From NCBI GenBank assembly GCA_035654355.1, contig DASRXC010000118.1, forward strand, positions 1-64,000: 64,000 nt of DNA, given 5' to 3'. Source of the stretch: JAFAHD01 sp035654355 (GTDB lineage Bacteria; Vulcanimicrobiota; Vulcanimicrobiia; Eremiobacterales; Eremiobacteraceae). A program made the position numbers and the translations under genes. Every line of letters starts with the position of its first letter. Position 1 is the first letter of the stretch. This document shows positions 39,863 through 48,679 of the stretch, in pieces. The notes under the pieces were generated by a model that saw nothing but the letters and a program-made list of their open reading frames with translations, searched no databases and was not told the origin of the DNA.

Positions 39863-40567
39863 ATGGACCGAACCACACGGGCAGTCTTTTTCGACGCGGG
39901 CTACACGCTCCTTTGCATGGAGCCCGACCAAAAGACCAACTTTTTGCGATCGTGTGCCGACTTGGGCGTCGAAATCGACCATTCGAGGTTGCGCGAGGCC
40001 ATCAAACTCGCCTCTGAAATGCTCGCGCCGCGCACTCCCGCAGCCCAGAAGCAGCCGTATTCGCTTGAAGCGGTCGATCGTTTTTGGACCGAGTATCATC
40101 GTGTGTTGCTTTCACACTGCGCGGTAAATCCGCGCGATGTCGAACAGGCGCAAGCCGTCTACCGGCGCTTTGTCGAGCTCCTGCGCTGGCGCGTCTACGA
40201 TGAGGTTCGCGATGTGCTCGCGTCACTGCGCGCGCGGGGCATCGCGTTAGGCATCATCTCCAACTGGACGGGCGATCTCGAGGATGTTCTGCGCAGCGTC
40301 GAACTGCACCATCACTTCGATTTCGTCCTCGACTCGGCGCATCTGTCGTGGGAAAAACCGCACCCTGAGATCTTCCTCGAAGCCGTGCGCCGCGCCGGCG
40401 TCACGCCTGCGCAAGCGCTGCATGTCGGCGATTCGCCCGATCACGATGTCGACGGCGCGCTCGCAGCCGGGTTGCGGGCCGCGCTGATCGATCGCGACGA
40501 CAACCATCCGATGTTCGAGCGCGCACCGCGCGTGGCGTCGCTTCACGAATTGCTCGAGCTGGTCTAG
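39863..40567 (+). CDS. HAD superfamily hydrolase
   Basis: The 234-residue protein has HAD motif I FFDAGYTLL (about 8-16), motif II in ALGIISNW, the motif III Lys in WEKPHPEIF and motif IV HVGDSPDHDVDGALAAGL. The second Asp of the usual DxDxT is Gly (DAGYT), as in haloacid-dehalogenase/REG-2-like members, so phosphatase activity is not certain. The ATG at 39863 lies 76 nt from the divergent DUF5679 gene. It leads into dprA. Confidence 0.9.
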   Translation: MDRTTRAVFFDAGYTLLCMEPDQKTNFLRSCADLGVEIDHSRLREAIKLASEMLAPRTPAAQKQPYSLEAVDRFWTEYHRVLLSHCAVNPRDVEQAQAVYRRFVELLRWRVYDEVRDVLASLRARGIALGIISNWTGDLEDVLRSVELHHHFDFVLDSAHLSWEKPHPEIFLEAVRRAGVTPAQALHVGDSPDHDVDGALAAGLRAALIDRDDNHPMFERAPRVASLHELLELV

Positions 40568-40611
40568 CGGGTTTCATTTACGCCGCGCCCCATCTGCGTG
40601 ATACGCAGGGC

Positions 40612-41757
40612 GTGGACGAACTCGAACTCGGGTATGTCCTTGCGGTCGCGTCGGCTGCCGTCTACTCCCCGCGTGCCGTGCGCGCGTGGCTGAGGTCGTG
40701 CGGCTCCGCTCGCTCCTTGGTCAATCGCATTCGCAACGTTGCGGCCAGTGACAGCACGTCGGCGACGGACGAGCATCCGCCCGAGCGTCTGTCTGCGCAG
40801 GCTCGTTGCAAAATCGCTGCCATCGATGACACGGCGGCGCATGCCGCGGTGGTGGCAGCCCAAGGATCGGGTGCGCGCGTCGTGCTGGAGAACGACGATG
40901 AATATCCGTCCGGGTTGCGCCAGTTGTGCGACGCGCCTATCGCGCTGTACGCCCGTGGTGATCTTGCGTGCCTGTCGCGACGATGCGTGGCAATCGTCGG
41001 CAGCCGTGCGGCGAGCGCGTATGGCCGTGCGATCGCCGGAACGCTCGCGGCGGAGCTCGCCGCGTATTCGGCAACGATCGTCTCCGGTCTCGCTCGCGGC
41101 ATCGATGCGGCCGCGCACAGGGGCGCGCTCGACGCCGGCGTTCCGACTGTTGCGGTGCTCGGCTCCGGCGTCTGCGCACTGTATCCGCATTATCATGCGC
41201 TGCTCGCAGACGAAGTGGTCGCACGCGGCGGCGCCGTGCTGTCAGAATTTCCACCCGCGCAAAGCGCGCGCGCGTTTCATTTCCCGATGCGCAATCGAAT
41301 CGTCGCAGCACTCGCCGACGCGACTGTCGTCGTCGAGGCGGGCGCGCGCAGCGGGGCGCTCATCACCGCGCGCCTGGCCGACGAGTTCGGACGACACGTG
41401 TGCGCCATTCCGGGAGATGTCGGCAGGCCGACGAGTTGCGGCACGAACGCGCTCATCGCAGACGGCGTGCCGCTGGTGACATCGGCCGCCGACGTCGCGG
41501 CATTGCTGCGCTGGGAACCGGTGATCGAGCGAGCAAGCCAGGCCATGGGTGACGGCCCGGATGCGCAGTGCGATGATCTCCTTGCCGCGCTTGCGCTGCC
41601 ACAGACCGTCGATCAATTGGCGGAATCCCGCCGCTCAAGCGTTGCGGAAATCGCAGCGCGCCTCACCATCCTCGAGCTGCAAGGCGTGGTCGCGCGGGAA
41701 CCGGGCGGCGCGTATTCGCTGGTGCGGCGCTCGCCGGCGGCGAAAGGTCCGGCGTGA
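40612..41757 (+). CDS. dprA: DNA processing protein DprA
   Basis: The 381-residue protein loads RecA on incoming single-stranded DNA in natural transformation. The Rossmann core shows VAIVGSRAASAYGRAIAGTLA, VSGLARGIDAAAHRGALDAGVPTVAVLGSG, FHFPMRNRIVAALADATVVVEAGARSGALIT (each quoted in part by position 125-260), and a C-terminal winged helix (TVDQLAESRRSSVAEIAARL). The start is GTG. It overlaps rlmH by 4 nt. With comM it hints at natural competence. Confidence 0.95.
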   Translation: MDELELGYVLAVASAAVYSPRAVRAWLRSCGSARSLVNRIRNVAASDSTSATDEHPPERLSAQARCKIAAIDDTAAHAAVVAAQGSGARVVLENDDEYPSGLRQLCDAPIALYARGDLACLSRRCVAIVGSRAASAYGRAIAGTLAAELAAYSATIVSGLARGIDAAAHRGALDAGVPTVAVLGSGVCALYPHYHALLADEVVARGGAVLSEFPPAQSARAFHFPMRNRIVAALADATVVVEAGARSGALITARLADEFGRHVCAIPGDVGRPTSCGTNALIADGVPLVTSAADVAALLRWEPVIERASQAMGDGPDAQCDDLLAALALPQTVDQLAESRRSSVAEIAARLTILELQGVVAREPGGAYSLVRRSPAAKGPA

Positions 41758-42194
41758 ACGTGACGCTGCTCGCCGTCGACAAGATGCGCGAGCCATACCT
41801 TCGCGACGGTTGCGATCGCATGATCGCCAAGCTCAAGCCCCACATGCCGGTCAGCGTCGTGGAGATCAAACCGCAGACGATTGATGAGGAAGCGCGCGCG
41901 ATGATCGCTCGCATCGCTGACGGCAGTATCGTGTGGGCGCTCGACCGCGAAGGCGAGGCGCTCTCGTCGACGCAGCTTGCGCGACGGATCGCAACCGTGC
42001 AGCAATCTGGTCGACGCAGGCTCACGCTGCTGATCGGCGGCGCCGAGGGGCTCGGTACGGCAGTGCTTGAGCGCGCGGACCTGCGCTGGTCGCTGTCGCG
42101 CTTGACGTTCTTACACGAGATGGCACGGCTCATCGCGCTCGAGCAGCTCTACCGCGCGATCAAGATCAACCGCGGCGAACCATATCACCGTTAG
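41754..42194 (+). CDS. rlmH: 23S rRNA pseudouridine-1915 N3-methyltransferase
   Basis: The 146-residue SPOUT enzyme methylates pseudouridine 1915 in helix 69. The knot region has LLIGGAEGLG (about 91-100), and the C-terminal LSRLTFLHEMARLIALEQLYRAIKI is standard. The GTG start overlaps the dprA stop (GTGA). The next gene is argS, 48 nt on. Confidence 0.96.
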   Translation: MNVTLLAVDKMREPYLRDGCDRMIAKLKPHMPVSVVEIKPQTIDEEARAMIARIADGSIVWALDREGEALSSTQLARRIATVQQSGRRRLTLLIGGAEGLGTAVLERADLRWSLSRLTFLHEMARLIALEQLYRAIKINRGEPYHR

Positions 42195-42242
42195 CCGCCC
42201 AGCGTCAAAGGGCGATTTGGATTCTCTTGCCAATGAAGGCGC

Positions 42243-43943
42243 ATGGCTTTGCGGTCTTCGTATGCGCAATCGGTCGTCGCGCTTGAGGCGGAATTGCAAG
42301 CGCGGTTCGAGCGGGCCGCGCTCGCATTCGGTCAGACCAGCGATGCCGCGCCCGACGTCGTGTTGGGGCCGGCACGCGATCCGGCGCACGGTGATTTCGC
42401 GACAGCTGCAGCGCTCGCCGCGGGCAAGAAATGGAAGCGCAATCCGCTTGAGATCGCGCAGCATGTAGCCGCCACCGGCACTGATGGGCTGCCCGGCGTC
42501 GCCCTCATCGAAGCCAAAGCGCCCGGCTTTGTCAACATCCGCATGTCGCAGCGGTTTTGGGCAGAGGTCGTCGCTGAGGCGCTGGAGCGAGGAACTGACT
42601 TCGGCCGCTCGGACGCGTTGGCCGGCATCGGGCCGACGCTGCTCGAATTCGTCTCAGCCAATCCGACCGGCCCGCTCAACGTCGTGCAAGGCCGTTCGAG
42701 CTCGTTGGGCGCAACGCTCGCTGCGATGTTGCGCTTCGCCGGCGCAGACGTGAGCACCGAGACGTACGTCAACGACTCCGGCACGCAGCTCGACCTGCTG
42801 GCTGATTCGCTCTACGCGCGCTACGCGACGCTGTGCAGCACGCCGACCCCCGTGCCCGAGGACGGATATCAGGGAGATGACATTATCGACGTCGCGCGCC
42901 GTTTACGCGAGCGCGACGGCGATCGTTGGATGCAGGCGGACGAAGCGGAACGCCGAGCCGCGCTTGGCACCTTCGCCCGCGACGTCATCGTCGCGCAACA
43001 GCGGGAGGATCTCGAGCGATTCGGGGTCGTGTTCGACCGCTGGATCTTCGAATCGTCGCTATACGACCACGGCAAAGTCGACGAGGTCGTCGATTGGCTA
43101 CTCGAGCGCGGCGTCGCGTACGAACAAGATGGCGCTGTGTGGCTGCGGTCGACGCAGTTCGGCGACGACAAAGACCGAGTGTTGCGGCGCAGCGACGGAC
43201 GTCCGACATATCTGGCGCCGGATGCCGCGTACCATCGCGATAAGTTCGAGCGCGGATTCAAATACCTGATCGACATCTTCGGTCCTGACCACCACGGCTA
43301 CGTCGCGCGCATCGCGGCGGTTGCGGCCGCGCTTGGCCATCCCGGTATGCTCGAAGTGCTCATCGCGCAGCAGGTCACGCTCAAGCGCGGCACCGAGACG
43401 GTCGCGATGAGCAAGCGCGCTGGGCAAGTCGTCACGCTGCGCGAGGTCGTCGATGAAGTTGGAAAGGATGCCGCGCGCTTCTTCTTCATCAATCGCGCGC
43501 CGGAGTCGCAGCTCATCTTCGATCTTTCGCTCGCGGTCGAGCAATCGGCGAGCAACCCAGTTTACTACGTCCAGTATGGCCATGCGCGCATCGCATCTAT
43601 TCTGCGCAAGGCCGAGGAGACCGGGCGCGGCGCGCTGCTGGAGCGCGCGCGGCGCGGTGACGATCTCGCGCGGCTCGAGCATCCCACTGAGATCGCGCTG
43701 GTCCGAAGGATCGCCGATTTCTCGCGCACCGTCAGCGAAGCGGCTCGCGCGCGCGCGCCGCACCGTCTCGCGGAATATGCGCGCGACGTCGCAACTGATT
43801 TCCACGCCTTCTACACGGAATGCGTTGTGCTCGGGGATGATGAGGCGCTTTCGAGCGCGCGGCTCTCGCTGTCGCTCGCGAGCAAAACAGTGCTGGCGTC
43901 AGCGCTGACACTGCTGGGCGTATCCGCCCCCGATCGGATGTAG
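42243..43943 (+). CDS. argS: Arginyl-tRNA synthetase
   Basis: The 566-residue protein has an N-terminal tRNA-binding domain (1-110), the class I catalytic core and an anticodon-binding domain (about 450-566). The position of the HIGH signature reads NPTGPLNVVQGRS (NVVQ at 146-149), with no His-x-Gly-His. The second site reads AMSKRAGQ. TYVNDSGTQLDLL and FGPDHHGYVARI are otherwise typical. It is the only argS in the window, so the variant is probably functional. It is convergent with the AI-2E gene. Confidence 0.95.
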   Translation: MALRSSYAQSVVALEAELQARFERAALAFGQTSDAAPDVVLGPARDPAHGDFATAAALAAGKKWKRNPLEIAQHVAATGTDGLPGVALIEAKAPGFVNIRMSQRFWAEVVAEALERGTDFGRSDALAGIGPTLLEFVSANPTGPLNVVQGRSSSLGATLAAMLRFAGADVSTETYVNDSGTQLDLLADSLYARYATLCSTPTPVPEDGYQGDDIIDVARRLRERDGDRWMQADEAERRAALGTFARDVIVAQQREDLERFGVVFDRWIFESSLYDHGKVDEVVDWLLERGVAYEQDGAVWLRSTQFGDDKDRVLRRSDGRPTYLAPDAAYHRDKFERGFKYLIDIFGPDHHGYVARIAAVAAALGHPGMLEVLIAQQVTLKRGTETVAMSKRAGQVVTLREVVDEVGKDAARFFFINRAPESQLIFDLSLAVEQSASNPVYYVQYGHARIASILRKAEETGRGALLERARRGDDLARLEHPTEIALVRRIADFSRTVSEAARARAPHRLAEYARDVATDFHAFYTECVVLGDDEALSSARLSLSLASKTVLASALTLLGVSAPDRM

Positions 43944-43949
43944 CGCCCG

Positions 43950-45104
43950 CTACGTCGCGGAGGCGACCCGCTTTGCGCTGCCCGCTTCCGCGGGCGCGAT
44001 TTCGCTGACCGGCGCGCTAAGTTCGGGTGCGTCGGGAATGGACATCGGCCGGCCGGTCAGCCACGGATGCAACCACAGCGTCCAGATGACCTTGAACAAC
44101 GCGGCGACCGGAATCGCGAGCAGCAAGCCCCATAATCCGAACAGCTCGCCGCCGGCGAACACTGCGAAGATGATCGCGATCGGCGACACGCCGACGCTGT
44201 CGCCCATGACTTTGGGCACTAAGAAGTCCGAGATCTTGCTGGCCACAAGGATGATAACGACGACGAAGATCGCGGCTTTCCACGACGTGAGCGCGCCGAG
44301 CAAGAAACCGAACACCGAGGCGGCGACGATTCCGACATACGGTATCGCGTAGCACAGCCCCGAGATCGCGGCGAGCAGCAGCGCGAACGGCGAGTGGATC
44401 ACAAGCAAGCCTAAGTATGTGAGCGCGAACGTGATCGCGCAGAGGATCAATTGGCCAAGGATAAAGCCGCCGACGACTCGCCCGACCTCGCGTGAGAAAT
44501 ACCGCGCCTGCGGTTGGAGACGATCGGGGAAGAGGCTGTAGAACGAGTCGCGGATCGCGTCACGGTTGGTCAATAAGAAGTATGACAGCGTGACTCCGAA
44601 GACGACGACGACCACCGCGCTGCCGAGTCCGACGACCAATCCGCTGACCGATCCGATCGCCACGTCAACCGCGCTCGAAAGTCTCGCCATGCTCGTCGAC
44701 TCGATCTGCGAGATCTGGGTCGTGGCGACGAGCGAACCCAAATGCGCCTTGAGCCAGAACTGCACGTGGTCGATAAAACTCCGCGTTGAATCGATGTACG
44801 CGGGCGTGTTGGCGAAGACGAGCTGGAACTGATCGAGCGTGGCCGGGACGATCAGGATGAAGAACACCCCGGTCAGCACTATGAGCGCGACGTAGACGAC
44901 CGCGATGGCCGCGAGACGCGGCATGCGGCGCTGCAGCCGTCGCACGATCGGGCTGAGTCCGTACGCGATGAGTATCGCGATGAGGAAGACCTCGACGGTT
45001 TTCGGTATGAGGCTGAGAACGTAGAGGATGAACCCGACCGCGACGACGAGGACGACGACGCGCCCGACGGTGCGCCAGTTCGCGGAGGGCGGGCTTGCGA
45101 TCAT
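43950..45104 (-). CDS. AI-2E family transporter (PerM-like permease)
   Basis: The 384-residue membrane protein has about 7-8 helices, the N-terminal block KTVEVFLIAILIAYGLSPIVRRL, and family hallmarks LSYFLLTNRDAIRDSFYSLFP, GLCYAIPYVGIVAASVFGFLL and PKVMGDSVGVSPIAIIFAVFAGGELFGLWGLLLAIP (positions about 250-340, in part). This family includes the Na+/H+ antiporter and AI-2 exporter TqsA; the substrate is not assigned. The start overlaps the GNAT stop by 4 nt. Confidence 0.93.
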   Translation of the reverse strand: MIASPPSANWRTVGRVVVLVVAVGFILYVLSLIPKTVEVFLIAILIAYGLSPIVRRLQRRMPRLAAIAVVYVALIVLTGVFFILIVPATLDQFQLVFANTPAYIDSTRSFIDHVQFWLKAHLGSLVATTQISQIESTSMARLSSAVDVAIGSVSGLVVGLGSAVVVVVFGVTLSYFLLTNRDAIRDSFYSLFPDRLQPQARYFSREVGRVVGGFILGQLILCAITFALTYLGLLVIHSPFALLLAAISGLCYAIPYVGIVAASVFGFLLGALTSWKAAIFVVVIILVASKISDFLVPKVMGDSVGVSPIAIIFAVFAGGELFGLWGLLLAIPVAALFKVIWTLWLHPWLTGRPMSIPDAPELSAPVSEIAPAEAGSAKRVASAT

Positions 45105-45580
45105 CGCAGCGAGCCGTCCAGCGGCTTCGTCATCTGCACGCGCTCGTCGAGATAGCCGGCCTGTTCGTACAGCGCCCTCGCCGGCTCATTGGCCTGCGTG
45201 ACCATCAAGCTAATGTGCGACACGCCGCGCGCGCGTGCCTCTTCTTCCGCGGCGGCGAGCAGCGCGCGTGCGACGCCGAAACGGCGTTGCTGTTCAGCCA
45301 CCGCCATGTACACGACGAACGCCTGCCGTGCCAGCGTCACGTCGTCGGCGAGGTCGTACAGCAACATGATGAAGCCGGCGCGCTTGCCGTCGCGTTCGGC
45401 GATCAACGTTTCGCCGTCGACGCGATCCTTATAGAATTGCACGGCGCGCGCGAACGCGGCGGCGGCGTCTTCCGCTCTCGCGGCGCGTAGCGGCGAAATG
45501 CTGGTCTGCGCGCTGTGCGCGCCCAGCTCATCGACAAAGGATTGATCGGAAGCGCCGGCTTTGCGGATCGTCAACCCCAT
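45101..45580 (-). CDS. GNAT family N-acetyltransferase
   Basis: The 159-residue protein begins MGLTIRKAGASDQSFVDELG. It has the beta strands FIMLLYDL and AFVVYMAVAEQQRRFGVARALLAAA (acetyl-CoA loop R-R-F-G-V-A) and SLMVTQANEPARALYEQAGY. Substrate unknown. ATG 45580 shares a base with the GGDEF gene stop (TGATG). It is in an operon with iclR, GGDEF and AI-2E genes. Confidence 0.88.
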   Translation of the reverse strand: MGLTIRKAGASDQSFVDELGAHSAQTSISPLRAARAEDAAAAFARAVQFYKDRVDGETLIAERDGKRAGFIMLLYDLADDVTLARQAFVVYMAVAEQQRRFGVARALLAAAEEEARARGVSHISLMVTQANEPARALYEQAGYLDERVQMTKPLDGSLR

Positions 45581-46938
45581 CAGGGCGCGGCGATGGTGCG
45601 GTTTCGGCCCGCTCGTTTTGCCTCGAGTAGGCATTCATCGGCGGCAGCCAGCAGCTGCGCCGGCGTCTGCGTGAGGTCGCGCAGCGCAGCGACTCCCGCC
45701 GAGATGGCGGTCGTCAGCATGACCCCGCTCTGCGTGAGGTGACGCAGGCCGCCGACCGCGTTTCGGACGCGTTCGGCGATCGCGACCGCATCGGCGATCT
45801 CGGTGCCTGGCAGGATCACGGCGAATTCTTCGCCGCCAAAGCGCGCGACTAAATCGATGTCGCGCACGGCTCGCGTGGCGGCACCCACGATCTCTTTGAG
45901 CATGCGGTCACCTTCGGCGTGACCGTAGCGGTCGTTGACCTCTTTGAAGTGATCGATGTCGAAGATGAAGACCGACAACGGAGCTCCGCTCAGGCGCGCG
46001 CGTGTGATCTCTTCAGCGAGCCTCCGGAACAAGTAACGGCGGTTGTGCGCGCCCGTCAGCTCGTCGGTGGCTCCGATCGAAACGCTTTGCGTGAAGATCT
46101 CGGCATTGTCGAGGCTGCGGCCGGCCATCTCAGCGAGCTGGATGAGGATGCGCAGATCGTCAGAGCCGAGCCCTTCCGGCGCGATATCGACGATTGCGAT
46201 GCAGCCATGGCCGCGCCCGCCGGGACCGCTAGAGAGCGGCGCGACGACGAACGGCGCCTCAGGTGAGCGGCCGACGCGTCCTTGGCGCGGCATGGAGACC
46301 AGCGATCCCTTTTCGATCGCTGCGTCGATCAAAGCGGCGTGGCGTGTCAAGAACGCTTCGGCAGACAGCTTGTCGACGTTCTCACCGCCTTGGAACGTCA
46401 GCAATTCCTGATCCACGAGCGCCACGAAATAGGCTTTTGCGCGCCCGTTCGTGGCTGCTCCGACCGCCTCGAGGACTGCTTGCGCCAGCGTCATCGGCTC
46501 GATTGAGCTCGCGAGCAGCGTGCTCGCATTATAGAGGAAGGAAAGTTCCAAGTTCTTGCGCTGCAAAAGATTGTTCGCGGTTTCGAGGCTGGCGACGCGC
46601 GCGCGCAGTGAACGGATGGTCGCAGGTTCGGCTATCGCTTCACCGCTGGTGAGCAGTGCGCGCTCGGGTAGAATGGCCACTGTCTGCAGCTGTTCGGTGT
46701 AGAACAGCGTAAGGCGTTCGAGTACGTCTAAGAAGCTGTCCGCCAGTCTGAACTGGTAGGTCAGCGTGCCGTCATGCGCGAGACGTGCTTGTGCAATGCC
46801 AAGACGCGCGAGAGCGTCCAGCGCCTCCCCGACAGCATGCGCCGGCGCGTTAAGCGCTTGCGCGGCGCTCTCGGCATCGAGCGTCGCCATCGGGTTGGCG
46901 ACGAACACGCTGACCACATCGGAGAGCAAGCCCTCCAT
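45580..46938 (-). CDS. Diguanylate cyclase with winged-helix-like and GAF domains
   Basis: The 452-residue protein has an N-terminal helical segment that looks like a winged helix (about 4-75), a coiled coil (about 105-135), a GAF-like sensor (about 135-285) and a GGDEF domain. The active site is GGEEF (368-372) and the allosteric I-site RDID (359-362) is intact five residues before it, so c-di-GMP feedback inhibition is likely. It makes c-di-GMP from GTP. I chose ATG 46938 because GAGG lies 8 nt upstream. The open frame to 47259 overlaps iclR and has no homology. Confidence 0.9.
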   Translation of the reverse strand: MEGLLSDVVSVFVANPMATLDAESAAQALNAPAHAVGEALDALARLGIAQARLAHDGTLTYQFRLADSFLDVLERLTLFYTEQLQTVAILPERALLTSGEAIAEPATIRSLRARVASLETANNLLQRKNLELSFLYNASTLLASSIEPMTLAQAVLEAVGAATNGRAKAYFVALVDQELLTFQGGENVDKLSAEAFLTRHAALIDAAIEKGSLVSMPRQGRVGRSPEAPFVVAPLSSGPGGRGHGCIAIVDIAPEGLGSDDLRILIQLAEMAGRSLDNAEIFTQSVSIGATDELTGAHNRRYLFRRLAEEITRARLSGAPLSVFIFDIDHFKEVNDRYGHAEGDRMLKEIVGAATRAVRDIDLVARFGGEEFAVILPGTEIADAVAIAERVRNAVGGLRHLTQSGVMLTTAISAGVAALRDLTQTPAQLLAAADECLLEAKRAGRNRTIAAP

Positions 46939-47044
46939 CGGACTTACCTCGGCACGAGGCGAGCCCTCGGCCGGCGGTGTCGTCGACGCCCGCTTCTCGG
47001 AAATAGGAATCTCCCTTGGTCGTTGGATAGGTTTTACCCGTTGC

Positions 47045-47878
47045 TCAGCGCGTGACAACCTCGGCTGCGTAGCCGAGGCGGGCCGAAAGCTGCTGGCCGC
47101 AATCGACGACTTCGGCCGTGATGTCGTGGAGGCGCTGGTCCCCCATGCGGGTGACCGGCCCCGACACGCTGAGGCTGCCGACCACTTGGCCCGAGCCGTC
47201 GCGCAACGCGACCGCCAAGCAGCGCACGCCTTCTTCGTGCTCTTCATCGTCGAGCGCAAAGCCTTGCGTGCGGATGCGCTCGAGTTCGTCGCGGAATTTC
47301 TCCGGATCGACGATCGTGTGCGGCGTTCGCACCGGCATGCCGTATCTGCGCAAGACTCCTTCGGCCGCCTCAGGCGGTCCGAATGCGAGCATCACTTTGC
47401 CGCTGCCGGTCGAGTGTGCGGGTAATCGATTGCCGAGTTGAGTGAACATGCGCAGGATCTTCGAGGACTGCGCTTGATCGATGTAGACGACTTCACCATC
47501 GTCGAGCACGGCGAGGTTGGCGCTCTCGCCCGTACGCTCCATCAGCCGATGCAAGAACGGTCGCGCCTCCAAGCGAAGGCTGAAGCGCTGGCGCATGTCG
47601 TTGCCCATCTGCAGCGCGCGGAATCCGAGCGAGTATTTTCGGTTCTGCCGGTTCTGCTTGACATAACCGCGGCGGATCAGCGTGCCGAGCAAACGGTGAA
47701 CCGTCGCCAGCGGCAGGCTTACCGCCTGGCTTATCTCGACGAGCCCGACTTCAGAACCGAAATCGACGAGCGATTCCAAGATGTCCAGGGTGCGCTCGAC
47801 CGATTGAACCCCGGCGCGCTCGCGTGGGGCGTGCTCCCCGTTTTGACCGGCGTCGGCCACAGTAGAATCCCACTCCAT
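47045..47878 (-). CDS. IclR family transcriptional regulator
   Basis: The 277-residue protein has an N-terminal winged helix (QSVERTLDILESLVDFGSEVGLVEISQAVSLPLATVHRLLGTLIRRGYV in part, about 25-74) and the C-terminal ligand domain (FLHRLMERTGESANLAVLDDGEVVYID, AHSTGSGKVMLAF and DDEEHEEGVRCLAVALRD). Its own promoter region carries IclR-type half-sites. It leads the operon with GGDEF, GNAT and AI-2E. It may also control the liv genes downstream (47978-52549). The ligand is unknown. Confidence 0.95.
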   Translation of the reverse strand: MEWDSTVADAGQNGEHAPRERAGVQSVERTLDILESLVDFGSEVGLVEISQAVSLPLATVHRLLGTLIRRGYVKQNRQNRKYSLGFRALQMGNDMRQRFSLRLEARPFLHRLMERTGESANLAVLDDGEVVYIDQAQSSKILRMFTQLGNRLPAHSTGSGKVMLAFGPPEAAEGVLRRYGMPVRTPHTIVDPEKFRDELERIRTQGFALDDEEHEEGVRCLAVALRDGSGQVVGSLSVSGPVTRMGDQRLHDITAEVVDCGQQLSARLGYAAEVVTR

Positions 47879-47910
47879 CCGAGCCGTCTATGCGGCGCGG
47901 TTTTTGGATA

Positions 47911-47948
47911 GTGGAAATAGCGTATCACTCTTGTGGAAATAGTGTCAA
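47911..47948 (-). promoter_or_regulatory. iclR promoter with two IclR-type half-sites
   Basis: On the minus strand TTGACA (47948-47943) and TACGCT (47924-47919) are spaced by 18 nt. The 10-mer GTGGAAATAG occurs twice in direct orientation on the plus strand (47911-47920 and 47933-47942), 22 nt apart. TGGAAAT is the half-site of the known IclR box. One copy fills the spacer and the other overlaps the -10 end, so binding would block transcription. Autorepression is inferred. Confidence 0.65.
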
Positions 47949-47977
47949 GGGCGACAAAGGCCGTCCCACGGCCGCCA

Positions 47978-48679
47978 TTAGAGTCCGAGGTAGGCGGTCT
48001 TCACGCGCGGATTGGCAAGCACGCCCTGGGCCGTGCCGCTTAAACTCACCCGCCCGTTCTCGATGACGTAGCCTCGATCGGCGCTATCGAGCGCGACCTG
48101 GACGTCCTGCTCGACGAGCACAATGGTCATGCCTTCGCGCCGCAGCGAGGCGAGCACCGCGAGCAGCTGCTCGACGATGATGGGTGCGAGGCCGAGCGAG
48201 AGCTCGTCTACCAACAGCAGCTTTGGGCGTGCCATCAGACCCCGGCCGATCGCGCACATCTGCTGCTCGCCACCCGAAAGCGTACCTGCGAGCTGAGACG
48301 AACGCTCGCGCAACCGCGGGAATAGCTCGTAGATACGATTTATGTCGGCGCCGACATTCCCGTCGTCGCGATGAAACGCGCCCATCAACAGATTGTCGAG
48401 CACTGTCAATCCGCCGAAGAGCCGCCGTCCTTGCGGCACGTGGCTGATGCCGGCTGCGACGACACGCTCCGGCTTCCAGCCTGCGATCTCCGCCCCCTCA
48501 AAAACGATGCGCCCCGCAGTGGGCGCGAGGAGCCCGGAAATCGTCGCGAGCAGTGTGCTCTTGCCGGCGCCGTTCGCGCCGACGAGTGCGACGATCTCGC
48601 CTTCAGCGACGTCGAGTGATAACTCCCACAGGACTTGCGCTTCGCCGTACCCGGCGTCGACGTCGCGGATTTCAAGCAT
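47978..48679 (-). CDS. livF: Branched-chain amino-acid-type ABC transporter ATPase LivF
   Basis: The protein has about 233 residues from MLEIRDVDAGYGEAQVL (ATG 48679). It has Walker A VGANGAGKSTL, signature LSGGEQQMCAIGRGL, Walker B LLLVDELSLGL and the switch His replaced by Gln in VEQDV, typical of LivF. The ORF stays open to an ATG at 48703, overlapping livG by 32 nt, but homology starts at 48679. It pairs with LivG on the membrane. Confidence 0.94.
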   Translation of the reverse strand: MLEIRDVDAGYGEAQVLWELSLDVAEGEIVALVGANGAGKSTLLATISGLLAPTAGRIVFEGAEIAGWKPERVVAAGISHVPQGRRLFGGLTVLDNLLMGAFHRDDGNVGADINRIYELFPRLRERSSQLAGTLSGGEQQMCAIGRGLMARPKLLLVDELSLGLAPIIVEQLLAVLASLRREGMTIVLVEQDVQVALDSADRGYVIENGRVSLSGTAQGVLANPRVKTAYLGL

